Positions 13,422 through 19,300 of a stretch of 64,000 bases of DNA are shown here, piece after piece. Below the pieces are notes generated by a model. That model had not been told where the DNA came from. It saw nothing but the letters and a program-made list of their open reading frames with translations, and searched no databases. This DNA is from a virus. The stretch's first letter is position 1. Each line of letters starts with the position of its first letter. The position numbers were made by a program, and so were the translations under genes. The stretch covers positions 1 through 64,000 of the IMG/VR virus record IMGVR_UViG_3300020201_000458, one strand, 5' to 3'.

Positions 13422-13495
13422 GCTCACGTATCCCAATTGGTAGAGGACATCGATTTAGACTCGATGTGTTAGCGGTTCGACCCCGCTCGTGAGTA
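13422..13495 (+). tRNA. tRNA-Leu (TAG), short variable loop
   Basis: Acceptor GCTCACG/CGTGAGT, perfect anticodon stem ATCGA/TCGAT with loop TTTAGAC (TAG), T-arm AGCGG/CCGCT, discriminator A. The variable loop is about 5 nt (GTGTT), so this is a class I architecture with a Leu anticodon. Confidence 0.78.
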
Positions 13496-13504
13496 CTAGC
13501 ACAT

Positions 13505-13576
13505 AGGCACATACCTCAACGGTTAGAGGAGGCACCTTATAAGTGCCCCACGATGGTTCGACTCCATCTGTGCCTA
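13505..13576 (+). tRNA. tRNA-Ile (TAT)
   Basis: Acceptor AGGCACA/TGTGCCT, anticodon stem GGCAC/GTGCC with loop CTTATAA (TAT), T-arm GATGG/CCATC, discriminator A. TAT reads AUA directly, without lysidine. Confidence 0.88.
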
Positions 13577-13587
13577 CAGATTTTCAT

Positions 13588-13659
13588 GAGTTGCAAGCTT
13601 TAATGGTGAAGCACTCGCCTCTTAAGCGAGAGAACGGGGATCGTTACCCCGGCGATTCA
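13588..13659 (+). tRNA. tRNA-Lys (CTT)
   Basis: Acceptor GAGTTGC/GCGATTC, D-stem GCTT/AAGC, anticodon stem CTCGC/GCGAG with loop CTCTTAA (CTT). T-loop ATCGTTA departs from the usual TTC. Confidence 0.82.
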
Positions 13660-13663
13660 TAAT

Positions 13664-13736
13664 GCCTCGTAGATCAGCTGGTGCTGATACTCCCCTGTCA
13701 CGGGAACCGCGATGGGTTCAATTCCCATACGGGGCG
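13664..13736 (+). tRNA. tRNA-Asp (GTC)
   Basis: Acceptor GCCTCGT/ACGGGGC, anticodon loop CTGTCAC (GTC) on a TCCC/GGGA stem, T-arm ATGGG/CCCAT with TTCAATT, discriminator G. Confidence 0.9.
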
Positions 13737-13741
13737 CTGTT

Positions 13742-13816
13742 GTATCTCAAGCTAACCTGGTGAAAGCGACAGGCTGTTAACCTGTGTCAAGCAGGGTTCG
13801 ATCCCCTGGAGATACG
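13742..13816 (+). tRNA. tRNA-Asn (GTT)
   Basis: Acceptor GTATCTC/GAGATAC, anticodon stem ACAGG/CCTGT with loop CTGTTAA (GTT), T-loop TTCGATC, discriminator G. Confidence 0.92.
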
Positions 13817-13819
13817 CAT

Positions 13820-13891
13820 GGCCCCATCGTCTACTGGCTAGGACGTCTGCCTTTCAAGCAGATAAAGACGGATCGAAACCGTCTGGTGTCA
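13820..13891 (+). tRNA. tRNA-Glu (TTC)
   Basis: Anticodon stem TCTGC/GCAGA with loop CTTTCAA (TTC), T-arm GACGG/CCGTC. Acceptor GGCCCCA/TGGTGTC has one mismatch and one wobble. T-loop ATCGAAA. Confidence 0.86.
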
Positions 13892-13944
13892 CTGGGAGTT
13901 TATCATAGCTTGTCGTTCTCCCCCATCAAAAACGACGAGCACAT

Positions 13945-14017
13945 GCCTCTTAAGCTAATCTGGTGAAAGCGCCTGTCTGAAGAGCAGGAGAGCTCGGATC
14001 GAAACCGAGAGGGGGCA
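13945..14017 (+). tRNA. tRNA-Phe (GAA)
   Basis: Acceptor GCCTCTT/AGGGGGC, anticodon stem CCTGT/GCAGG with loop CTGAAGA (GAA), T-arm CTCGG/CCGAG with ATCGAAA, discriminator A. A TTGTCGTT/AACGACGA hairpin precedes it. Confidence 0.88.
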
Positions 14018-14022
14018 CATTA

Positions 14023-14087
14023 GATGTGAGGCTCGAAAGAGCGGAGCGTATGCCGGCGGCGGGAAGATCTACACAAACATCACATCA
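14023..14087 (+). ncRNA. Possible structured RNA between tRNAs
   Basis: GATGTGA is matched by TCACATC near the other end of this 65-base stretch, and a GCTC-GAAA-GAGC tetraloop hairpin lies just inside. No tRNA or ribozyme consensus fits. Function unknown. Confidence 0.35.
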
Positions 14088-14099
14088 CCGCTGCATCAT

Positions 14100-14172
14100 G
14101 GCCTCATCGTCTACAGGGCTAGGACACCTGGTTCTCAACTGGGAAAACGGAGTTCGATCCTCCGTGAGGCTA
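14100..14172 (+). tRNA. tRNA-Glu (CTC)
   Basis: Acceptor GGCCTCA/TGAGGCT, loop TTCTCAA (CTC) on stem CCTGG/CTGGG, T-arm CGGAG/CTCCG, discriminator A. Confidence 0.86.
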
Positions 14173-14177
14173 CAATC

Positions 14178-14249
14178 GGGTTCGTATTTCAAACGGGAGA
14201 ATTTTGGGATGGCATTCCAACGATAAGGGTTCGATTCCCTTCGAATCCA
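14178..14249 (+). tRNA. tRNA-Ala (GGC)
   Basis: Acceptor GGGTTCG/CGAATCC, anticodon stem TTGGG/TCCAA with loop ATGGCAT (GGC), T-arm AAGGG/CCCTT, discriminator A. Confidence 0.85.
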
Positions 14250-14269
14250 CAGTGTGATAGGATAGCAAA

Positions 14270-14710
14270 ATGAGAATCCTCGTACTTGATGACGATGACG
14301 AGCGACACGCCTACTTCCGACGCCAGTTGATCGGAAACGACGTGGTCCACGTCCACACCTACTCAGAGTGTCTCGACGCACTCCTTGGGCAGGAAATTTT
14401 TGAGGTGGTATTCCTGGACCATGACCTCAACGGCAACGGATACCAATCCTTGGTGTCGGAGCGACCCGGACACCAGGAACGGGCGATGACGCGGTACAGT
14501 CGGAAAGGCGAGCTCGACGGAAGGGACGTCGCCGAAGACATGGTTAAACTTCTCCCAGAAGAGAAGAGACCGTACCAGACGATCGTCCACAGTTGGAATC
14601 CGGACGGCGCAAAAGAGATGATTGCCATCCTCAAGGATGGGGGTTTCAAGAATATTCTACGGTGGGAATTCAACCCCAATGTAGATTTGAAGTTCAACTC
14701 AAGGGGCTGA
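14270..14710 (+). CDS. Receiver-fold protein, cyclic-phosphate-processing type
   Basis: 146 residues. The N-terminus (ILVLDDDDERHAYF) and VVFLDHDLNG show a response-regulator-like fold with an acidic pocket. The pattern matches the 'cREC' family proposed to process cyclic phosphates on nucleotides or RNA ends, with further conserved elements (DGRDVAEDM and IVHSWNPDGA). There is no effector domain. It lies between tRNAs and tmRNA; its stop codon falls within the first eight bases of the tmRNA. A role in RNA-end repair fits the context but is inference. Confidence 0.75.
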   Translation: MRILVLDDDDERHAYFRRQLIGNDVVHVHTYSECLDALLGQEIFEVVFLDHDLNGNGYQSLVSERPGHQERAMTRYSRKGELDGRDVAEDMVKLLPEEKRPYQTIVHSWNPDGAKEMIAILKDGGFKNILRWEFNPNVDLKFNSRG

Positions 14711-15073
14711 CCTGGTCTCGACGGGGGAACAGAAGAAGTAGATGCGAGCCGTGGTTGGTCTGCATACCACGTAAAAAGTAGACCAAAACAACAACAGCCA
14801 AGTCCAACGACATGGTTCCCGCCTGGATGATCGCCGCGCAAGCTGCGAGCGCCCCGGCCTTCGCCTAAACAGCGAAAAGGGATGTCTTCCGGCAAGGATG
14901 CCCGAGTAACCGGAAGGCACAACACTAGGGCAAAAACTTTCAAAGGCGGGCCGTCACCCGGAGAGAGTTTGCAAAGAGACGGAGTTTGACCCACGTCCAG
15001 GGGTAATGGACTATGCTCGTAGTATCTGCATCGGAAGATCTTTCGGACGTGGGTTCGATTCCCACCAGCTCCA
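14703..15073 (+). ncRNA. ssrA: tmRNA (transfer-messenger RNA)
   Basis: A one-piece tmRNA of about 371 nt. The 5' end GGGGCTGACCTGG is canonical, followed by CTCGACGGG. The 3' end has T-arm GTGGG/CCCAC with TTCGATT and acceptor strand CAGCTCC, pairing with GGGGCTG. The tag frame appears to resume at GCC (about 14803) and reads AKSNDMVPAWMIAAQ, then AASAPAFA and TAA. The likely tag is therefore about 23 residues ending in AFA, not the usual short tag ending in LAA. tmRNA rescues stalled ribosomes and marks products for proteolysis. Phage tmRNAs are uncommon. No smpB is visible in this window. Confidence 0.9.
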
Positions 15074-15107
15074 AGAATCAAAAGTGCCATGACGACATAG
15101 TTACATC

Positions 15108-15491
15108 GTGGCACGAGCAAGTAGAAGACGATTTCATTACGTCTACAAAACGATTCGATTGATTGACGGATCGTTTTACACAGGGATGCACAGCACCGAT
15201 AACTTGGACGATGGCTACCTGTGATCAGGGACACGAATCACTCGGTCGATTCGAAAGCACGGAACCCATCAACATCGAAGAGAAATTCTTTACGAACTAC
15301 CAGACAGAGTTAGTCTCTGCAAAAAAGAAAAAGAAGTTGTTGCCAGCTTCCGTGGAGATCCTCTCTGCATGAATTTGAATGAGGGCGGAGATGGTGGGTG
15401 GGATTTCGTCAATGAAAATGGTTTGAACGCGACTCGACCCAATCATCCCGAAACCTGTAAAATAAGCTCCCGTATACCCTTCGCCTTCTAA
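15108..15491 (+). pseudogene. GIY-YIG homing endonuclease with in-frame stop
   Basis: One frame from GTG 15108 spells a GIY-YIG-type protein: HYVYKTIRLIDGSFYTGMHS, then TDNLDDGYL, a TGA (15222-15224), then SGTRITRSIRKHG, EILYEL and CMNLNEGGDGGW. Related proteins have Gly-Ser-Gly at this point, so TGA probably arose from GGA by one substitution. The frame runs on into tRNA-Arg (TCT) and stops at 15489-15491. Located between tmRNA and a tRNA, a typical homing niche. Confidence 0.75.
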
Positions 15492-15542
15492 GCGAGTGAA
15501 AGGTTAATCGGATACATGCGGGTTCGAATCCCTCCGGGAGCA
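15466..15542 (+). tRNA. tRNA-Arg (TCT), D-arm apparently missing
   Basis: Acceptor GCTCCCG/CGGGAGC is perfect and the anticodon arm TCGC-CTTCTAA-GCGA gives TCT. Only seven bases separate the acceptor from the anticodon stem, so no D-arm can form, while the variable region is about 20 nt. T-loop TTCGAAT is normal. Its 5' half coincides with the end of the decayed GIY-YIG gene. Confidence 0.6.
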
Positions 15543-15564
15543 TTTCGTTGTACTATTTACTGAC

Positions 15565-16044
15565 ATGAAATACCAGAAGCATCCTTACTCTTGCGGTGCT
15601 GCGGCGGTGGTCAACGTATTACGATGCTTTGGAAAGAATGCTTCGGAGATGGCTGTCAGGGCGTTCTCTAACACTTCGGCAGAAAAAGGTACGGACGAAC
15701 ACGGGATCATCGCTGGTCTCCGTGGATTCGGTTTCGATGGGGAAGCATTTGACATCAAAAACTTCGATGAGGCATTTGGAGAGGTTGAATCTGAAATCAG
15801 AGAGGGATATCCGGTCATCCTGTGTACGTGGTCAATGCAGCATTGGGTCACGGTTATAGGATCATTCGGACGAGACCCCGGAAACGGAACTAGATTTGTT
15901 GTGGCTGATCCTTCCAATTCAGACAGGAACACTGCTGAAAACGGCGTAAAGATCTTTACGAAGAAGCAATTGAAAAAGTCTTGGCGATCCAGAGACGGTA
16001 AGTACTTCGGAATCGTGTGTTTCAAGAAACGAATGCCTTCGTAG
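15565..16044 (+). CDS. C39-like cysteine peptidase domain protein
   Basis: 159 residues, papain-like fold of the C39 type. The nucleophile is likely Cys10 in HPYSCGAAAVVNVL, the His is His93 in MQHWVTVIG, and Asp115 in VVADPS completes the triad. C39 domains usually cleave leader peptides at double-Gly sites; free-standing ones are common in phages with unknown targets. No signal peptide. Its last ten bases overlap tRNA-Arg (CCT). Confidence 0.75.
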   Translation: MKYQKHPYSCGAAAVVNVLRCFGKNASEMAVRAFSNTSAEKGTDEHGIIAGLRGFGFDGEAFDIKNFDEAFGEVESEIREGYPVILCTWSMQHWVTVIGSFGRDPGNGTRFVVADPSNSDRNTAENGVKIFTKKQLKKSWRSRDGKYFGIVCFKKRMPS

Positions 16045-16107
16045 TATAACTGGATAGAACGGATCTCTCCTAAAGATCAGGCCTGGGTTCGAGTCCCGGC
16101 GAGGGCA
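16035..16107 (+). tRNA. tRNA-Arg (CCT)
   Basis: Acceptor GCCTTCG/CGAGGGC, perfect anticodon stem GATCT/AGATC with loop CTCCTAA (CCT), T-loop TTCGAGT, discriminator A. Overlaps the end of the preceding gene. Confidence 0.9.
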
Positions 16108-16123
16108 CAAAGGAAGGTGGCAA

Positions 16124-16975
16124 ATGCGACGTAAAGACAAGATCGTGCTGAAGAGGGAAGGTATCTTCGGAGAATCCTGGAGCAAAAGGGTCGAGGACTA
16201 TGTCATCTCCGGCATCAGGGCTGGTGGACGGAAGGAGGGAGAGTTCCTCTGGCAGAACCGTAACGTCGACCTCAAGGTCGAGGGTGATGTCACACTCTTA
16301 GACCTGATCAAGATCTTGGCCAAGATGAACGTGGAAGAACTTCACGCCCTGAGCCAGCTGGCGAACGCTAATCTCGCCCCATACCTGATAGATTTTGCCA
16401 ACAATCCGACTCCCATCCCAGACACGGACAAGTTCGGAAAACTCACTCACATCGAAGTGTACAAGACGGTCGAGTTCGACAACCACGAGTCCGGAGACAA
16501 TCTATACGACTTCACTGTTTCCACCAGCGCGCACGGTATCGGTGAGGTGTGGGAAGACGTCATGAAGGAAGTCACGTCCGGTACGACTAAGCTCGAGGAT
16601 GCGAAGGCCTGCAATTCTTACGCCATCGAGTTCACTCCGTGGCAGCAGATGTTGGACATTCCTATCCGGATTCGACCAGAAACATACTACACGGAGATGA
16701 TCTGGAAGAAGTGCAAGCCTCGAGCCCTGGAATTCGGTATCATAGGCTCCAAGAGAAAAGTCAAGATGGGTATGATGGAACGTGATCTGGTCGAACGAAA
16801 GAACGACAAGAAAGTCAGAAGCACGATGACCCTCGCTGAGTTCTTTACCGGTCTCTTCAACGAGCTCTGTTACTTCGGAGCTCCAACGAGTCGGGATTCA
16901 CAGATGAATGTCATCAAGGGGCGCATGAACAACGTGGAGAAGTTGCGTACAAAGGGAAAGAAGAAAAAGAAGTAA
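16124..16975 (+). CDS. Protein of unknown function in the tRNA island
   Basis: 283 residues with AAGGAAGG before ATG. It has a basic N-terminus (RRKDKIVLKR), a helical segment (TLLDLIKILAKM), a predicted beta-rich middle (EVYKTVEFDNHESG) and a very basic tail (RTKGKKKKK). The charge suggests nucleic-acid binding. Not recognised. tRNA-Gln follows five bases after its stop. Confidence 0.7.
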   Translation: MRRKDKIVLKREGIFGESWSKRVEDYVISGIRAGGRKEGEFLWQNRNVDLKVEGDVTLLDLIKILAKMNVEELHALSQLANANLAPYLIDFANNPTPIPDTDKFGKLTHIEVYKTVEFDNHESGDNLYDFTVSTSAHGIGEVWEDVMKEVTSGTTKLEDAKACNSYAIEFTPWQQMLDIPIRIRPETYYTEMIWKKCKPRALEFGIIGSKRKVKMGMMERDLVERKNDKKVRSTMTLAEFFTGLFNELCYFGAPTSRDSQMNVIKGRMNNVEKLRTKGKKKKK

Positions 16976-16980
16976 TACAT

Positions 16981-17053
16981 GGCTCTTTCGTCCAACTGGC
17001 TAGGACACTCGACTCTGACTCGAGAAATGAAGGTTCGAATCCTTCGAGGGCTG
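16981..17053 (+). tRNA. tRNA-Gln (CTG)
   Basis: Acceptor GGCTCTT/GAGGGCT with wobbles, D-stem GTCC/GGAC, perfect anticodon stem CTCGA/TCGAG with loop CTCTGAC (CTG), T-arm GAAGG/CCTTC, discriminator G. Confidence 0.87.
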
Positions 17054-17066
17054 CAAAGGAGAACAC

Positions 17067-17387
17067 ATGAAACCAATCATCTGGAAGGCGTACTTAGAAT
17101 GTGCTTGCTCGACAAAAGCACATCTTATCTGTATCGAGTATGACGAAGATCTCGGTCTTACGATTTCAACCCAACTGAACCAGTGGCGTGGTTTTTTCAA
17201 GCGTCTAATTGAAGGCTTCAAGTATGTGTTCTTTAAGCCGCATTGTGGCTCTTGGGACACGTGTATGATAAAACCTGAGGATGTCGTCAAGGTGCAAGAA
17301 TGGTTGAATCACGCTCTTATCCACGGTCCAGGTCTTATCCACGGTCCAGGTTCTGATCATGAGGTAACGTTCCTTCTTCCCAAATAG
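17067..17387 (+). CDS. Small protein of unknown function with an internal tandem repeat
   Basis: 106 residues with AAGGAG before ATG. It has Cys-rich spots (LECACSTKAHLIC) and aromatic content. Near its end an 18-base unit is repeated twice exactly (17316-17351), giving LIHGPG twice. The gene lies between tRNA-Gln and an orphan tRNA 3' end. No family recognised. Confidence 0.6.
   Translation: MKPIIWKAYLECACSTKAHLICIEYDEDLGLTISTQLNQWRGFFKRLIEGFKYVFFKPHCGSWDTCMIKPEDVVKVQEWLNHALIHGPGLIHGPGSDHEVTFLLPK
17316..17351 (+). repeat. Two exact copies of an 18-bp unit
   Basis: CTTATCCACGGTCCAGGT occurs twice in tandem and in frame; probably a recent slippage duplication. Confidence 0.9.
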
Positions 17388-17391
17388 GAGT

Positions 17392-17417
17392 CCAGGGTTC
17401 GATTCCCGGTGGCCGCT
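17392..17417 (+). pseudogene. Orphan tRNA 3' end (T-arm plus acceptor strand)
   Basis: CAGGG-TTCGATT-CCCGG is a recognisable T-arm, followed by TGGCCGC-T, the same 3' acceptor end as tRNA-Gly (GCC) at 12044-12051. No 5' part adjoins it; a protein gene takes its place. Confidence 0.65.
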
Positions 17418-17429
17418 ATATTTATAGAC

Positions 17430-18035
17430 ATGAAAACATCCCAAAAAATTCTTGTCTTCTTTGCGAAGATCGGATCAACATTATATCTCGGTCTCGGAAT
17501 CTATTTGTTGTGGTCCACGATTCACAGGATCACCTCCGATCGACAGTGGAGGAAGGTAGTCTTAGACAAATTCACCACTATAGAGGCAGCTTCCAAAAAG
17601 ATGACGAGCTTCGTTTGGATCGCTGACGGCGCCTCCGAACTCTTCGATGCCGTGTGCACCCCTCAGAAGGTCCAAGCAGTTGGATTCGACGGCTCTTCTC
17701 CTCATGGAAACGACTGTGATGAAGAGGGCATTTATCTCGCCAACACGCTTCAGGTTCCAGGTATCACTCCGTACTTCTTCACCGTGACCTGGTACGAACC
17801 GGAGACTGGAAAGTTCGCCGGTCACAACGTATGTCTTCTTGAATCTGTCGAAGGGTTTAGATACATGGACTACGGAATGCCAAGCAGATATCTCTGGAGC
17901 ATTAAGGAAGTAGCTGAGCTCGTCATCAAAGACTATGCCGGATGGGATACAACGGGTCATGGTACACAACCGGCAGTGCTCATCACCGCGCTTGTTTCTA
18001 GTCCTAAGATGAGGCCGATCAAGATTCTGCTGTAA
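17430..18035 (+). CDS. Membrane-anchored transglutaminase-like cysteine peptidase
   Basis: About 201 residues from ATG 17430. One N-terminal membrane helix (about 7-30, ILVFFAKIGSTLYLGLGIYL) is followed by a papain/transglutaminase-like domain: Cys96 in GNDCDEEG, His132 in GHNVCLLE and Asp147 in YMDYG form a plausible triad. Such proteins act on the envelope or modify other proteins. In a phage it might aid lysis or host take-over; unproven. tRNA-Gly (TCC) follows directly. Confidence 0.65.
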   Translation: MKTSQKILVFFAKIGSTLYLGLGIYLLWSTIHRITSDRQWRKVVLDKFTTIEAASKKMTSFVWIADGASELFDAVCTPQKVQAVGFDGSSPHGNDCDEEGIYLANTLQVPGITPYFFTVTWYEPETGKFAGHNVCLLESVEGFRYMDYGMPSRYLWSIKEVAELVIKDYAGWDTTGHGTQPAVLITALVSSPKMRPIKILL

Positions 18036-18042
18036 GTAGAAT

Positions 18043-18113
18043 GCGGGTATAGCTCAATGGTAGAGTTACAGCCTTCCAAGTTGAAGACGAGGGTTCGATT
18101 CCCTCTACCCGCT
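18043..18113 (+). tRNA. tRNA-Gly (TCC)
   Basis: Acceptor GCGGGTA/TACCCGC, D-stem GCTC/GAGT, loop CTTCCAA (TCC), T-arm GAGGG/CCCTC. One mismatch at the base of the anticodon stem. Confidence 0.9.
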
Positions 18114-18120
18114 CAACATA

Positions 18121-18147
18121 GTTTACAGTAGGTTGTTTACTGTAAAC
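18121..18147 (+). terminator. 10-bp perfect hairpin between two tRNAs
   Basis: GTTTACAGTA/TACTGTAAAC with a 7-nt loop. No T-run follows, so it is probably an RNA-processing structure rather than a terminator. Confidence 0.5.
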
Positions 18148-18155
18148 GCCTGAAT

Positions 18156-18226
18156 GCCCCTATAGTTCAATGGCAGAACTCTAGTTTTGTAAACCTGAAA
18201 TCCCAGTTCGATTCTGGGTGGGGGCT
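18156..18226 (+). tRNA. tRNA-Thr (TGT)
   Basis: Acceptor GCCCCTA/TGGGGGC, D-stem GTTC/GAAC, loop TTTGTAA (TGT). The anticodon stem CTAGT/ACCTG has two mismatches. T-arm CCCAG/CTGGG. Confidence 0.78.
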
Positions 18227-18319
18227 CTCGATGCTGTCGGAGTGAAACAGTTTGGAAGCCATGGATACACTCATACTATTGTTTTAGTGATCTCTGATCA
18301 CATTCGGGAGGTCTGAGCT

Positions 18320-18820
18320 ATGGCTCAAATTGCACCACACGGACTCAAAGGCGTTAAGGCGGCATTCGGTGATTTCGAGTACCACGAAATGTCCGGCGGA
18401 AACATAGACATCGATGATGCCTGGGAAAAAGACAATCTGGTCATCATGAAGAACGTCGCTGGATCTGGAAGAAATATCCAAGTCCACAAGCTGATCGCCG
18501 CCGAGTTTGAGGAAGCATTGAAGGAAGCTATGGTGGTAGCACCGACATACAAGGTTCGGATGCTCGGTGGTCATTGTGGGCGTCACATGATGCATAACCA
18601 AAAGAATCCACTTTCCATTCACTCATGGGGGATCGCCTTCGATGTCAACTGGGACAAGAATCTGGTGGTCGCCGCTAATGCTAGCCTGATGGTTAAGGCG
18701 GCTGGATGTGACCTTCCAAAAGAATTCGTAGATGCTTTCAAGAAGAGAGGTTGGGAGTGGGGAGGTGATTGGAAGTCCGTCAAGGACTACATGCACTTTC
18801 AATTCGCGACCGGCTGCTGA
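18320..18820 (+). CDS. M15-family peptidoglycan peptidase (second lytic enzyme)
   Basis: 166 residues. The zinc-peptidase signature of the M15 D,D-carboxypeptidase / L-Ala-D-Glu endopeptidase group is present: SIHSWGIAFDVNW (His101, Asp108) and DYMHFQF (His159). It cleaves peptide cross-links, complementing the GH19 glycosidase at 5.7 kb. No signal peptide. GGGAGG lies upstream of the ATG. Confidence 0.86.
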   Translation: MAQIAPHGLKGVKAAFGDFEYHEMSGGNIDIDDAWEKDNLVIMKNVAGSGRNIQVHKLIAAEFEEALKEAMVVAPTYKVRMLGGHCGRHMMHNQKNPLSIHSWGIAFDVNWDKNLVVAANASLMVKAAGCDLPKEFVDAFKKRGWEWGGDWKSVKDYMHFQFATGC

Positions 18821-18977
18821 TATTTTATGAAGCGATGCAAAACTGTGTCATAGAGATTCCTGACAACCAGGCCCACTTGGTTTTGGCATGGAATTTGCAT
18901 ATAAGTTTGGTATGGTTAAGAGTGAAGTCCTCATCAGGATTAAAGATGAGCAGTTCCGACAGTAAGTTCAATTTCCT
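18821..18977 (+). other. Gap with no convincing gene
   Basis: Two short frames (one from about 18838, and ATG 18888 to TAA 18965, 25 codons) would join into one small protein if shifted by one base, suggesting a decayed small gene. Nothing recognisable. Confidence 0.25.
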
Positions 18978-19047
18978 GGCTCTTTTGGTCGTGGCGGCCA
19001 ACCGATCTGCAAAATCGGCGGAGAGGGTTCAATTCCCTCAGGAGCTT
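18978..19047 (+). tRNA. tRNA-Cys (GCA)
   Basis: Acceptor GGCTCTT/AGGAGCT, perfect anticodon stem CCGAT/ATCGG with loop CTGCAAA (GCA), T-arm GAGGG/CCCTC, discriminator T as in bacterial tRNA-Cys. Last tRNA of the island. Confidence 0.9.
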
Positions 19048-19140
19048 TTTCCTAAAATTGTTTGGTCGCTCTGTCGCAAGAATCCCCTAGTTACCATGCG
19101 GACTCCGCATAGAGCATAGACAATATAGTCTTTAAGTAAT

Positions 19141-19252
19141 ACAGTCTCTTCTATAGTCTCTAGGCTATACAGTCTCTTCTATAGTCTCTAGGCTATACAG
19201 TCTCTTCTATAGTCTCTAGGCTATACAGTCTCTTCTATAGTCTCTAGGCTAT
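19141..19252 (+). repeat. Four perfect 28-bp tandem repeats
   Basis: The unit begins ACAGTCTCTTCTATAGTCTC and ends TAGGCTAT, repeated exactly four times. Partial copies flank it on both sides (ATAGTCTTT at 19126-19134; ACAGTCTTG at 19253-19261). It lies just upstream of the gene at 19301. It could be a binding array for a regulator or replication protein. Confidence 0.95.
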
Positions 19253-19300
19253 ACAGTCTTGTAGTAGGAACTCTATATAGGCTAAAGGAGATTAACCAAA

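Noticed and set aside
15222-15224. TGA read as glycine
   Set aside because: Many other genes here end with TGA; one nonsense mutation is simpler.
14359-15234. Long minus-strand frame across the receiver gene and tmRNA
   Set aside because: It is antisense to a clear gene and tmRNA, with composition typical of a shadow frame.
18769-19119. Open frame covering tRNA-Cys
   Set aside because: It overlaps the M15 gene and a clear tRNA, with no homology.
19141-19252. 28-bp repeats resembling CRISPR repeats
   Set aside because: The copies are directly adjacent with no spacers, and no cas genes other than a Cas4-like nuclease are nearby.
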